A DNA stretch of 7,377 nt from Verrucomicrobiota bacterium (GCA_013152075.1 JAADHD010000235.1:1-7377), one strand, 5' to 3'; positions 1-6,734 are shown, numbered from the stretch's first letter. Made by a program: numbers and translations. Notes: a model not told the origin generated them from the sequence alone.

Positions 1-1
1 G

Positions 2-49
2 TCCGAGGAGGTGGTATTTGATAGTTTTGAAGTCTATGAGCGCCGCTAA
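2..49 (+). CDS. Possible C-terminal tail of an upstream gene (partial)
   Basis: Frame 2 is open from the window edge to a TAA at 47-49 and encodes 15 residues (SEEVVFDSFEVYERR). The acidic and aromatic composition is plausible for a protein C-terminus, but it is too short to assign to a family. Frame 3 is also open from the edge, to about base 98, so the choice of frame is a judgement. If real, the gene lies on the same strand as the desaturase and ends about 63 bases before the desaturase promoter. No function can be given. Confidence 0.3.
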   Translation, partial: SEEVVFDSFEVYERR

Positions 50-111
50 TGGTATGACAATACAGTCTCAGGAATGGGCAAAAAGTGAGCAGGAATAGCT
101 GATAAGCAGGG

Positions 112-140
112 TTGATTTGATGGCTGTTTGAACTTATTAT
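112..140 (+). promoter_or_regulatory. Putative sigma70-type promoter for the desaturase gene
   Basis: A -35-like TTGATT (112-117) is separated by exactly 17 bases from a -10-like TATTAT (135-140). They match the TTGACA and TATAAT consensus at 4/6 and 5/6 positions. The expected transcription start is near 147, leaving a leader of about 55 bases before the ATG at 203. This is the best-formed promoter seen upstream of any gene in the window. Assigned by eye. Confidence 0.45.
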
Positions 141-202
141 GCTAGCAGAGCTGTGCTTGGTGCCAGTTCTTATAGATAAAGCCCCCTACTATACTTAAAA
201 CC

Positions 203-1351
203 ATGTCGAAAAACGTTTTGAATCGAATGAATTGGCCGAACAGCCTGTTTTTGTCATCAACGCTGATTGCCGCAGTAAGTGTTGTTCCCTGGTATCTCTG
301 GACTCATGGGATTGATCTTTTCCAGACATTGCTGTTCATATTTTTCTATTTTGCCACAGGAATGAGTATTACTCTCGGATATCATCGATTGTATTCTCAT
401 CTGGCTTTCAAAGCGGAGGGACCTGTCCATTGGTTTGTTACCTTTTTTGGTGCAGGAGCATTCGAGGGTTCGGTGTTGGAATGGTCAGCAGATCATCGGC
501 GGCATCACAAACATGTGGATCATGAGGATGACCCTTACAACATCAACAAGGGCTTTTTTCATGCTCACGTGGGCTGGTTGATATTTGCGCCTACGGAACC
601 GACTCCGATAGAAAACGTGGAGGATTTGCAAAAATCGGCGCTGTTGAGATTCCAGCACAGATTTTACGTGCCGCTTGCTTTTCTGATGGGTTTTGGTTTG
701 CCCGCCTTGCTCGGTTGGTTGTGGGGTGGCGCAAGTGCTGCACTGGCCAGTTTTTTGATTTCCGGTTTATTGCGTGCGGTAGTAGTGCAGCATTTTACTT
801 TTTTCATCAATTCTTTTTGCCACATGATTGGCACCAGGCCTTACTCCACCGACAACACAGCTCGTGACAGTGCGATCATGGCTTTGTTTACTTATGGAGA
901 GGGTTACCATAATTATCATCACCAGTTTCAGCATGACTACCGCAACGCGATCAAGCCATGGGGTTATGACCCTACCAAATGGGCGATTTGGACACTGGAC
1001 AAAGTAGGGATGGCTTCTGGGTTACGGCGGGTATCTGATGAGAAAATTCTACAGGCTGAAATCCGCGAGCAGCAGAAAAGGTTTGATGAGCACTTGGAGG
1101 CGAAAGGCTGCTCATTGCCGGATTCGATACTTGAGTCATTGCATGCCAGTCAGGACCGCTTGGTTCAGGCAATGAAAGAATGGACAGCTAAAAAAGAGCA
1201 ATACCAATTGGCGATGGAGAAGCAAATCGAGGCATCACGCCATCAAGTTGCTGAATTAAAGCAGGAAGCGAAAGAAGCGGCGCGCCATGTGCGTGAGATG
1301 TTTGAAGAGTGGAAAAGCGCTCACTTCTATGCCCAGGCTCAAATGGCCTGA
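203..1351 (+). CDS. Acyl-CoA (delta-9 type) fatty acid desaturase with a helical C-terminal extension
   Basis: Membrane di-iron fatty acid desaturase of the stearoyl-CoA desaturase type, which introduces a cis double bond into a saturated acyl chain and so adjusts membrane fluidity. All three histidine boxes are visible: HRLYSH (61-66), HRRHH (98-102) and HNYHH (236-240, in GEGYHNYHH). Hydrophobic membrane spans lie at about 15-32, 36-56, 155-175 and 177-197. The region NSFCHMIGTRPY (203-214) also fits the family core. The catalytic domain ends near residue 272. Residues ~278-375 are strongly charged, rich in Glu, Lys, Gln and Ala, and look alpha-helical or coiled-coil, an addition beyond the usual ~300-residue bacterial enzyme. 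The ATG at 203 is the first start in frame; no clear Shine-Dalgarno is visible. The gene stands alone, with its own promoter upstream and a convergent gene downstream. Family assignment is secure; acyl-CoA versus acyl-lipid substrate is inferred. Confidence 0.93.
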   Translation: MSKNVLNRMNWPNSLFLSSTLIAAVSVVPWYLWTHGIDLFQTLLFIFFYFATGMSITLGYHRLYSHLAFKAEGPVHWFVTFFGAGAFEGSVLEWSADHRRHHKHVDHEDDPYNINKGFFHAHVGWLIFAPTEPTPIENVEDLQKSALLRFQHRFYVPLAFLMGFGLPALLGWLWGGASAALASFLISGLLRAVVVQHFTFFINSFCHMIGTRPYSTDNTARDSAIMALFTYGEGYHNYHHQFQHDYRNAIKPWGYDPTKWAIWTLDKVGMASGLRRVSDEKILQAEIREQQKRFDEHLEAKGCSLPDSILESLHASQDRLVQAMKEWTAKKEQYQLAMEKQIEASRHQVAELKQEAKEAARHVREMFEEWKSAHFYAQAQMA

Positions 1352-1407
1352 GTTTGGGGAGGCTCAGCTACCACAGAAAAGGGTAGTCGGGCGCTTGGCT
1401 GGCGTGG

Positions 1408-1456
1408 GGCTAGAAGCGGAGATTGTGGTTCCCTAGCCGTTATAAAAGGAGGCTAG
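1408..1456. repeat. Three complementary 6-base blocks between convergent genes (possible terminator region)
   Basis: In the 108-base gap between the convergent desaturase and lipoprotein genes, GGCTAG (1408-1413), CTAGCC (1433-1438) and GGCTAG (1451-1456) occur. The middle block can pair with either flank, giving two mutually exclusive hairpins with loops of 19 and 12 bases. The position suits a transcription end shared by both strands. No T-run follows either hairpin on either strand, so an intrinsic terminator is not demonstrated. Nothing else was recognised in this gap. Confidence 0.3.
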
Positions 1457-1459
1457 CAG

Positions 1460-1918
1460 TTAATATTGCGGCAACCTTTCGTTCACTTCTCTCAGCAGAC
1501 TCCTGTAATGGCCTTTCCTTAAGCCTCGGACTTTCTTCTCTTTGTCGCCAAAGCTTGAGCTTTGGTGGGTGACCGTGTATGCGGAGACTTTGACGAGATG
1601 AGAGCTGGCTGAAATGGGATCGATGCTGACTCTGACCCTCATTGTGGCGGCTCCTCCCATGTAAGAGGCATACTCGATTTGGCGGAGAATATCACCTTTT
1701 TTCACAAAAATCAGGCCGTAGGCGCTTTCACGTTGATAGCCATTGGTGAGAAAAGTCTCGATGACTGCCTGTCGGATATCCATGTCGGTGGAGTTTTGGA
1801 TTTCCAGAGCTGCCAGAGAGTTTTTGGTATCAACAAAGCCGTCTCTGCTGGCGCATGAAGTTGCGCTCATGCAAAGAAGGCAGGTTGCGGTGATAGCGAG
1901 AAATGTTGGTAATTTCAT
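1460..1918 (-). CDS. Putative small lipoprotein, unknown family
   Basis: A 152-residue protein if translation starts at the ATG at 1918-1916. The frame extends to an ATG at 1969, but the inner start gives a classic export signal: MK, a hydrophobic stretch (residues 3-20), then Ser-Ala-Thr-Ser-Cys with Cys22 as the likely lipidated residue. The -3 position is Ala rather than the usual Leu, so the lipobox is imperfect. After the signal comes a compact alpha/beta domain: helix-like DIRQAVIETFLTNGY (47-61), a short strand region with IFVKKGD (70-76), then a basic C-terminus (128-147). The helix-then-strands pattern is common in small envelope lipoproteins, but I recognise no family. The gene is convergent with the desaturase and divergent from the 2022 gene. 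No clear Shine-Dalgarno precedes the chosen start. Existence as a gene is likely; function is unknown. Confidence 0.7.
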   Translation of the reverse strand: MKLPTFLAITATCLLCMSATSCASRDGFVDTKNSLAALEIQNSTDMDIRQAVIETFLTNGYQRESAYGLIFVKKGDILRQIEYASYMGGAATMRVRVSIDPISASSHLVKVSAYTVTHQSSSFGDKEKKVRGLRKGHYRSLLREVNERLPQY

Positions 1919-2021
1919 GCTTAGTGAATAGACGATATTTTGATGCAGAGCAATAGTAAATTCCATCATATACAGTGAGTCGTAGTGGTTCTCTCGAATA
2001 GTCGTGCTAAACTAGTTGCGC
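1919..2021. promoter_or_regulatory. Divergent intergenic region, probable promoters for both flanking genes
   Basis: About 100 bases separate the starts of the minus-strand lipoprotein gene and the plus-strand cluster, so promoters for both directions should lie here. Only weak candidates are visible. On the plus strand, TGC-TAAACT (2005-2013) resembles an extended -10 element; it is so close to the ATG at 2022 that the message would be nearly leaderless. On the minus strand, low-scoring -35/-10 pairs can be drawn, but none stands out. No operator-like palindrome was found. Confidence 0.3.
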
Positions 2022-2711
2022 ATGGGAGCTCTGTTAGCATTATTAACGATTGTAACATTTGCATTGCTTGTGGTTCGAGTGGGATCAAAGGCTTTGATGA
2101 TGACGGGTTTGAGTTGGGATACAGCCAGTTTCCAGGCTTACTCAGCTTTTTTTGGAGTGGGCTTTACCACCAAAGAAGCGGAAATGGTGGTGGATCATCC
2201 GGTACGGCGACGGATCATTAAACAGCTGATTCTATTTGGGAATATTGGCCTGACTTCGGCTTTTGCGACGTTAGTGGTTACATTTGTACAAACTTCCGGC
2301 GTTACACAAACATTGGAAACGGCAGGCTTGATTTTGGGAGGATTGCTGGGCTTGGTGTTGCTTTCGAAAATCAAGGTGTTGGGAGTTGCCGTTGATGCGG
2401 TGATCCAGTTGACGCTGGAAAGAGCGGGCGTTTCCCATGTGTTGGATTATGATTTGTTGCTGAGAGTTCAATCTGGATATTGCGTATCAGAAATAGATGT
2501 TCAGCAAGATAGCCCCCTCGCTGGTGCAACTCTTGCAAAAACCCGACCGGCTGATCAGGGAATCATTGTTTTGGGGATTACCAGTAAAGACGGGTTTTTT
2601 CATGGAGTTCCCGGTCCGAGTGACAGGGTGGAAGTCGGGGATGTGATTACGGTTTATGGAAAAGAAGGAGCTATACGAAAACTAGCTTGTGAAGATGCCG
2701 ATTGTGATTAA
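2022..2711 (+). CDS. Membrane protein with C-terminal TrkA-C (RCK_C) domain
   Basis: A 229-residue protein from the ATG at 2022; a TTG at 2016 would add two residues, and a stop at 2013 bounds the frame. Residues 1-27 are a membrane span. Residues 36-50 (SFQAYSAFFGVGFTT) resemble the pore-loop pattern of Trk/Ktr potassium transporters. A conserved-looking VVDHPVRRRI follows (56-65), then two more hydrophobic spans at ~70-90 and ~100-123. Residues ~151-221 fit a TrkA-C/RCK_C domain, the ligand-binding module that gates potassium channels and transporters: SGYCVSEIDV, the SPLAGATLA turn and EVGDVITVYG at the end. The RCK_N (NAD-binding) domain is absent. It starts a tight co-directional cluster, 26 bases before the DnaJ gene. 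Proteins of this build are usually annotated only as 'TrkA C-terminal domain-containing'. An ion-channel or gating role is inferred. Confidence 0.8.
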   Translation: MGALLALLTIVTFALLVVRVGSKALMMTGLSWDTASFQAYSAFFGVGFTTKEAEMVVDHPVRRRIIKQLILFGNIGLTSAFATLVVTFVQTSGVTQTLETAGLILGGLLGLVLLSKIKVLGVAVDAVIQLTLERAGVSHVLDYDLLLRVQSGYCVSEIDVQQDSPLAGATLAKTRPADQGIIVLGITSKDGFFHGVPGPSDRVEVGDVITVYGKEGAIRKLACEDADCD

Positions 2712-2737
2712 CTAGATACTGTAAGATCGAGAAATTT

Positions 2738-3709
2738 ATGTCTGTGGAATTTAAAGATTATTATGAAACTCTTGGAGTTGCCCGCGAAGCGGACGACGAT
2801 GCAATTCGTCGTGCCTATCGGAAACTGGCGAGGAAGTATCATCCCGATGTGGCCGAGGATAAGGTAGAGGGCGAGCGAAAATTCAAAGAGCTGAATGAAG
2901 CTTACGAAGTGCTCAGTGATCAGGGGAAACGGAAAAAATACGATCATTTGGGAGCAAATTGGGATCAAGCGGGAGCAGGTTTCGGGGGCGGTCAGGGAGG
3001 CGGTAACGCGGCTTGGGGCGGAGCAGGAGGCGGCGGACAGGAATGGCAATTTGAAGGGACGGGCTTTAGTGACTTTTTCGAGCAGATGTTCGGTTCGGGT
3101 AAGGGCGCCGGAGGTCGTGGCGGATTCTATGGGCAGCCCGGAGGTGGTAATCGATCCCAAAAGGGGAGAGATGTGGAGACTGATTTGATGGTTACTCTAG
3201 ATGAAGTTTATCGAGGTTCGACAAGAACCCTGCGCCTGCAGAAGCCGGGGAGAGAAGGAGGGGTGCCTGCTATACAGACAGGAACAGTCAAAATCCCTGT
3301 TGGAGTTCAGGCGGGGCAGATGTTGCGCTTGAAGGGGTTGGGAAATGCCGGGATCAATGGTGGTGCAGCGGGGGACCTTTATCTTAATGTTCGTTATGAG
3401 CGCCACCCTGATTTTCATGTCAAGGGTGTGGATCTTTATTATGATCTTGAACTGGCTCCCTGGGATGCGGTGCTTGGAACAGAGGTGGAGGTTCGAGTGC
3501 CTAAAGGAAAGGTGAAGTTAAAAGTGCCGGCGGGCAGTGGAGAGGGAGATGCCTTGCGAATGGGAGGTTTGGGTTTGCCGACGGGGGAGGGAGATTTTGG
3601 TGATCTGCATGCTGTCGTAAAGTTGAGGATTCCGGAAAACATCAATAGTGAGGAACGCGAGGCGTGGGCAAATTTGAAAAAAATATCAAATTTCAAAGCT
3701 CAGGAATGA
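2738..3709 (+). CDS. DnaJ-family co-chaperone, class B (CbpA-like)
   Basis: Hsp40 co-chaperone that stimulates the ATPase of DnaK (Hsp70) and delivers unfolded clients to it in the cytoplasm. The J domain spans ~7-70, with the essential HPD motif at 35-37 and the YEVLSDQGKRKKYD end of helix IV. A long Gly/Phe-rich linker covers ~79-140. The C-terminal substrate-binding beta-domains (DnaJ_C) cover ~145-300, including GTVKIPVGVQAGQMLRLKG (182-200) and a GDLYLNVRYERHPDFHVKG stretch (212-230). The CXXCXGXG zinc-finger repeats of true DnaJ are missing, so this is the CbpA/DjlA-like class B form; 323 residues is normal for it. A weak GAG Shine-Dalgarno (2729-2731) lies 6 bases before the ATG. Placed 26 bases after the RCK_C gene and 10 before the stress protein, it is probably cotranscribed with both. 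Family is certain; naming it cbpA would go too far. Confidence 0.95.
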   Translation: MSVEFKDYYETLGVAREADDDAIRRAYRKLARKYHPDVAEDKVEGERKFKELNEAYEVLSDQGKRKKYDHLGANWDQAGAGFGGGQGGGNAAWGGAGGGGQEWQFEGTGFSDFFEQMFGSGKGAGGRGGFYGQPGGGNRSQKGRDVETDLMVTLDEVYRGSTRTLRLQKPGREGGVPAIQTGTVKIPVGVQAGQMLRLKGLGNAGINGGAAGDLYLNVRYERHPDFHVKGVDLYYDLELAPWDAVLGTEVEVRVPKGKVKLKVPAGSGEGDALRMGGLGLPTGEGDFGDLHAVVKLRIPENINSEEREAWANLKKISNFKAQE

Positions 3710-3719
3710 GTTATCGAGT

Positions 3720-4622
3720 ATGAAGCCTTATCAGCACGTTATTGCAGGTATAGATTTTTCTCTGCCGTCCGTTAATGCCTTAAAGGAAGCGGCAAGAATG
3801 GCGCAATGGATGAACACGGAATTGACTGTCATTCATGTTGTTGATCTGGCGGCGCTGGAAGCGATGGCCTCACAAATTGATTTAGAGAAAGTGGATGTTG
3901 CGGCGCGGGCAGAAGCGCGACTGAAAGACTTTGTGGCGCGGCATTTGCCGACGTCAGTGCCCGTTAACTTGGAGGCTCCGGTGGGGCATCCTTTTGAAGA
4001 AATTATTGCGGCCTGTGAGAAGCATCAGGCAAATATGCTCGTTCTGGGAGCACAAGGAAATAGTGGCCGAGGCTGGCAGGCGGGGGTACTGGCGACAAAT
4101 TGTGTGCGCCGGGCTCCGGTGGAAGTGATGCTGGTTCGAGGTTTTCAGGATCAACGATTTAAAAAACTGATGGTGTGCGTGGATTTTTCCGATACAGCCA
4201 AACGGGCGATTGAGCAGGGGATCATGATTGCCCGGCAGGACAGGGCGGCAGTGGAGTTTTTATTTGTATTTCAGCCCATCAGCGAGATGACAGGAGACTT
4301 GGCGGCTTTTGTTCAAATTATGCCCCCGGTCAATAATGTGGATTATCGTAAGACGGCGGAAAAGGATCTGGAGGTTTTCCTGAAACCCTATCTTGAGAAT
4401 TGCGAAGATCTGGAGGTTCGAACCTGTGTGATAGAGAGTAGCCAGGTTTCTGATGCCATCATCGGGCAGGCAAATGAGAGTGGTGCTAATCTTGTAATAC
4501 TAGGCACTCGAGGCAGGACGGGCTTGAAAAGGCTACTGCTGATGGGAACCACAGCTGAGCGCATCGTTGCCGGGGCGCCTTGTTCGGTGCTAACGGTCAA
4601 GCCTGATGCGGTTGGAGCTTGA
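3720..4622 (+). CDS. Tandem universal stress protein (two Usp domains)
   Basis: A 300-residue cytoplasmic protein made of two UspA folds, residues ~1-140 and ~146-295. Each opens with the beta1 strand and Asp typical of the family (VIAGIDFS at 7-14, MVCVDFS at 151-157). Each ends with the nucleotide-loop and final strand (VLGAQG...VEVMLVR; ILGTRGRTG...CSVLTVK). The ATP-binding pattern is G-x2-G-x9-G-(S/T). Here domain 1 has only eight residues between the second and third Gly (113 and 122) and Val123 in place of Ser/Thr. Domain 2 has ten (265 to 276) followed by Thr277. ATP binding is therefore uncertain in both halves. Usp proteins support survival under starvation and stress. The start ATG lies 10 bases after the DnaJ stop, with no well-placed Shine-Dalgarno, suggesting translational coupling. 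Confidence 0.92.
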   Translation: MKPYQHVIAGIDFSLPSVNALKEAARMAQWMNTELTVIHVVDLAALEAMASQIDLEKVDVAARAEARLKDFVARHLPTSVPVNLEAPVGHPFEEIIAACEKHQANMLVLGAQGNSGRGWQAGVLATNCVRRAPVEVMLVRGFQDQRFKKLMVCVDFSDTAKRAIEQGIMIARQDRAAVEFLFVFQPISEMTGDLAAFVQIMPPVNNVDYRKTAEKDLEVFLKPYLENCEDLEVRTCVIESSQVSDAIIGQANESGANLVILGTRGRTGLKRLLLMGTTAERIVAGAPCSVLTVKPDAVGA

Positions 4623-4633
4623 GCATTGCTCAA
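4619..4633. repeat. Short perfect inverted repeat over the stress-protein stop codon
   Basis: TTGAGC (4619-4624), a 3-base loop ATT, and GCTCAA (4628-4633) form a perfect 6-bp hairpin that includes the TGA stop at 4620-4622. There is no T-run after it, so it does not look like an intrinsic terminator. It could protect the upstream message end or modulate coupling to the next gene, or be chance. Confidence 0.3.
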
Positions 4634-4653
4634 TATGGGGGCAAAGTGAGGAT

Positions 4654-5487
4654 ATGAGAGGATTACTGAATTCAAAATATCTGTCGACAGGAGCACGGGC
4701 TTCTTTGCTTCTGTGTTTGTCTGCATATAGTTTTTCCTCTGCGATGGGTGAGAGTGCGCCTAAAAAAATCAACCTGAATCAACTGAAGGTAGAGGTGATT
4801 CAAGATGTGGTGATTCCCATTCCCCAGGAAATTTTCGCTTCCCTTGATAAGCTAGGGCAGCAGAGTTGGCGCTCCCAAGTGACCGGAACAAAAGTGAAGC
4901 TAGACACCAACCGGGCAAGAACAGCGCTGTTGTTCGGCATGGTTGTAGCAGATGGTTTTATAGCGGTGCAGGCGGAGGATCGTGATGAGGTGAAGCGAGT
5001 GGGGCGTCAGGTTTTGGAGCTAGCTGGAGCTTTGGGTGTGAAGTCTGCTGTCAACGAACATGCATTGTCTATCATAGAAGGCGCCAATGCGGGAGAATGG
5101 AGAGCGGTGAAACATGAATTGGACAGTACCCGGGAAACGGTAATCCAAACCATGGAGGAAATGAGGGACCAGGATTTCGCCACTTTGGTGAGCATCGGGG
5201 GGTGGCTTGGAGGAACCCGGGCGTTGGCGAGTTTAATGGACGCAAATTATAAGGAGGAAGGTGCGGAGCTTTTGCACCAACCAGAATTATTGGCGGACAT
5301 CATCAGGCGATACCGGGAGATGCCGGCGAAATCTCACCCCGGGCCACTGTTTGACCAGGTGGAGGAGACATTGGTGAATTTGAAGCCTTTGATGAAAAAA
5401 GGAGCGAATGGCAATATCAGCAAAAATTCGGTCACCAAGGTCAAGCAATTGACGGGAGCCTTGTCGAAAGCTGCGTACGGGAACTGA
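4654..5487 (+). CDS. Exported protein of unknown family (277 aa)
   Basis: The frame is open from an ATG at 4606 inside the preceding gene, but I chose the ATG at 4654. It starts 31 bases after that gene's stop and places a signal peptide at the N-terminus: basic MRGLLNSKYLSTGAR, a hydrophobic core at 17-29 and probable cleavage near Ser-Ser-Ala-Met-Gly (28-32). GTGAGG (4646-4651) is present but only 2 bases from this ATG. The mature protein looks mainly alpha-helical: a short N-terminal segment with VVIPIPQEIFASLDKLG (52-68), then helices at ~86-108, 110-129, 135-145, 148-172 (charged), 174-197, 206-223 and 232-249. A small conserved-looking core is QDFATLVSIGGWLGGTRAL (173-191). The tail is basic. 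No catalytic motif, metal site or known domain is recognised. It sits between the stress protein and two further exported products, suggesting a periplasmic partner role, which is inference. Confidence 0.8.
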   Translation: MRGLLNSKYLSTGARASLLLCLSAYSFSSAMGESAPKKINLNQLKVEVIQDVVIPIPQEIFASLDKLGQQSWRSQVTGTKVKLDTNRARTALLFGMVVADGFIAVQAEDRDEVKRVGRQVLELAGALGVKSAVNEHALSIIEGANAGEWRAVKHELDSTRETVIQTMEEMRDQDFATLVSIGGWLGGTRALASLMDANYKEEGAELLHQPELLADIIRRYREMPAKSHPGPLFDQVEETLVNLKPLMKKGANGNISKNSVTKVKQLTGALSKAAYGN

Positions 5488-5506
5488 GGGGAAGCGAAGT
5501 GAAGAG

Positions 5507-5962
5507 ATGGTGATGAAAGTTAAATCGATCCCAGCAAGGCCCTTGTTGCTATTACTCGTATTTATCGGAGCAGGGTGGGGATTGGCGTTTATCCATGAAG
5601 GGAAAGATGCTGCCATCGGAGCGGCTTTGCCCAAGCTGGATTTAAAGAAAAACCCGTATGTATTGAGAGAGGCTTGGTGGCATGGGGAGTTGAAGGACGG
5701 AGAAATGAAATTGATCAAGCATCAATTATTTCAACGCAACGATTACTGGTTCTGGATGGGGGCTTCGAATCCGGATGCGACGGTGAGTATTCATATTTAT
5801 GATGATGAGGGTAACCTTGTGGACGAAGAGAGCTTTGAAAAAGGTCATGTCGCGGGGGCGAGGGTGGTTCCGAAAGCCAGTGGAGCTTATTACATCAGAA
5901 TTAAGGTGACGGGCGGGCCGGTGGGGCCTACCGGGTGGGCGGTGATATATGGCTTTCGCTAG
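5507..5962 (+). CDS. Small exported or membrane-anchored beta-rich protein, unknown family
   Basis: A 151-residue protein. The N-terminus has a basic patch (K4-R11) and a hydrophobic segment at 13-28, which could be a signal peptide or an uncleaved anchor. From ~50 onward it alternates strands and polar turns: an aromatic stretch (NDYWFWMGASNPDATVSIHI, 78-97), an acidic turn DDEGNLVDEESF (99-110), then YYIRIKV (128-134) and WAVIYGFR at the end. This resembles small beta-sandwich modules such as the bacterial pre-peptidase C-terminal (PPC) fold, a resemblance judged by eye only. Two starts are possible: ATG at 5507, or ATG at 5513, which has GAAGAG (5501-5506) at a good 6-base spacing. The gene follows the 277-residue exported protein after 19 bases, and they are probably cotranslated partners. 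Confidence 0.78.
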   Translation: MVMKVKSIPARPLLLLLVFIGAGWGLAFIHEGKDAAIGAALPKLDLKKNPYVLREAWWHGELKDGEMKLIKHQLFQRNDYWFWMGASNPDATVSIHIYDDEGNLVDEESFEKGHVAGARVVPKASGAYYIRIKVTGGPVGPTGWAVIYGFR

Positions 5963-6004
5963 GTATTTTTGTTGTGGGAGTGAGCTTAGGGTCTAGGCTT
6001 GGGA

Positions 6005-6733
6005 ATGATTAGATTGCGCCCCCGTAATTTCTTGTCCATTAAATTTTTGTCGCCGTTTATTGCAGCGGTGACAGTTTTTTTGGGAAATTTTGAATCCGTC
6101 TTTGCTCAAAAAGACAAAGACGGCTTCGTTGATTTATTCAACGGTAAGAATTTATCGGGTTGGTATAATGTGAATGGGGCGCCGGAGACTTGGACGGTTA
6201 AAGAGGGGGTGATTCATTGCACTGGTAAGCCGATTTGTGCGTTGAGAACGGAGAAACAATATGAAAATTTTGTTTTGGAATTGGAGTGGCGTCATCTCAA
6301 GTCGAAAGGAAATGCAGGGGTGTTCATTTGGTCTTCCGAAGTGGCGGCTCGTGGGCAACCTTTTTTGCGGGCGATTGAAGTTCAGGTGTTGGAGAATGCT
6401 TACGGCAACACCGAAACGCATACTACCCATGGAGATATTTTTCCGATCCATGGATCGACGATGAAACCGCACGGGAAACACCGGGGGCAGCGTAGTTTTC
6501 CGTCGGAAAATCGAGCAAAGAGTTCGCCGGAGTGGAATCACTATCGGGTGGAGTGCAATGACGGCGTGTTGCGATTGCAGGTCAATGGCAAGGAAGTTTC
6601 GGGTGGCAGTGACTGCAACTGGCGCAAAGGCTATCTTGCGCTCGAATCAGAGGGCTCTCCTGTGGAGTTTCGCAATCTGCGGATCAAGGAATTGCCTTCG
6701 ACGGAGGTAATAAAGGAAATGATAGCCCCATAG
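6005..6733 (+). CDS. DUF1080 / 3-keto-disaccharide hydrolase domain protein, secreted (first domain)
   Basis: A 242-residue secreted protein of the DUF1080 family (Pfam PF06439, concanavalin-like beta-jellyroll, named 3-keto-disaccharide hydrolase). The family acts on the glycosidic bond of 3-oxidised sugars. A TTG at 5999 is possible, but the ATG at 6005 has TAGG at 5994-5997, 7 bases upstream. A signal peptide is visible: basic residues 3-13, hydrophobic core 16-27, cleavage near Val-Phe-Ala (32-34). Domain landmarks: FVDLFNGKNLSGW (41-53), TWTVKEGVIHC (62-72), GNAGVFIWS (102-110), IEVQVLEN (124-131), THGDIFPIHG (141-150), EWNHYRVECNDG (176-187), and GYLALESEG followed by EFRNLRIKEL (209-230). 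The TAG stop at 6731 falls directly before a second DUF1080 domain in another frame, so this may be the first half of a longer gene (see findings). The substrate is not deducible. Confidence 0.88.
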   Translation: MIRLRPRNFLSIKFLSPFIAAVTVFLGNFESVFAQKDKDGFVDLFNGKNLSGWYNVNGAPETWTVKEGVIHCTGKPICALRTEKQYENFVLELEWRHLKSKGNAGVFIWSSEVAARGQPFLRAIEVQVLENAYGNTETHTTHGDIFPIHGSTMKPHGKHRGQRSFPSENRAKSSPEWNHYRVECNDGVLRLQVNGKEVSGGSDCNWRKGYLALESEGSPVEFRNLRIKELPSTEVIKEMIAP

Positions 6734-6734
6734 C

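Noticed and set aside
3..98. Frame-3 open stretch at the window edge, including a 20-codon peptide from an ATG at 36
   Set aside because: Too short, with no Shine-Dalgarno and no recognisable sequence; frame 2 ending at 49 looks slightly more like a protein tail, but neither is firm.
1985..2221. 78-codon plus-strand frame overlapping the RCK_C gene start
   Set aside because: Ser/Gly-rich out-of-frame reading of the membrane protein gene, with no independent support.
2977..3150. G-rich repetitive DNA in the DnaJ gene considered as a repeat element
   Set aside because: It encodes the expected Gly/Phe-rich linker of the co-chaperone; codons vary and no regular repeat unit is present.
2708..3160. 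150-codon open frame on the minus strand opposite the DnaJ gene
   Set aside because: Antisense shadow of a clear DnaJ coding region. Its translation has no domain and is biased in Ser, Thr and Pro.
4606..4653. Longer start for the 277-residue exported protein
   Set aside because: It would overlap the stress-protein gene and put 16 extra residues before the signal peptide; the ATG at 4654 gives a normal signal sequence.
5287..5718. 143-codon minus-strand frame across the junction of the two exported-protein genes
   Set aside because: Lies opposite two plus-strand genes with export signals and proper spacing; the translation looks like antisense noise.
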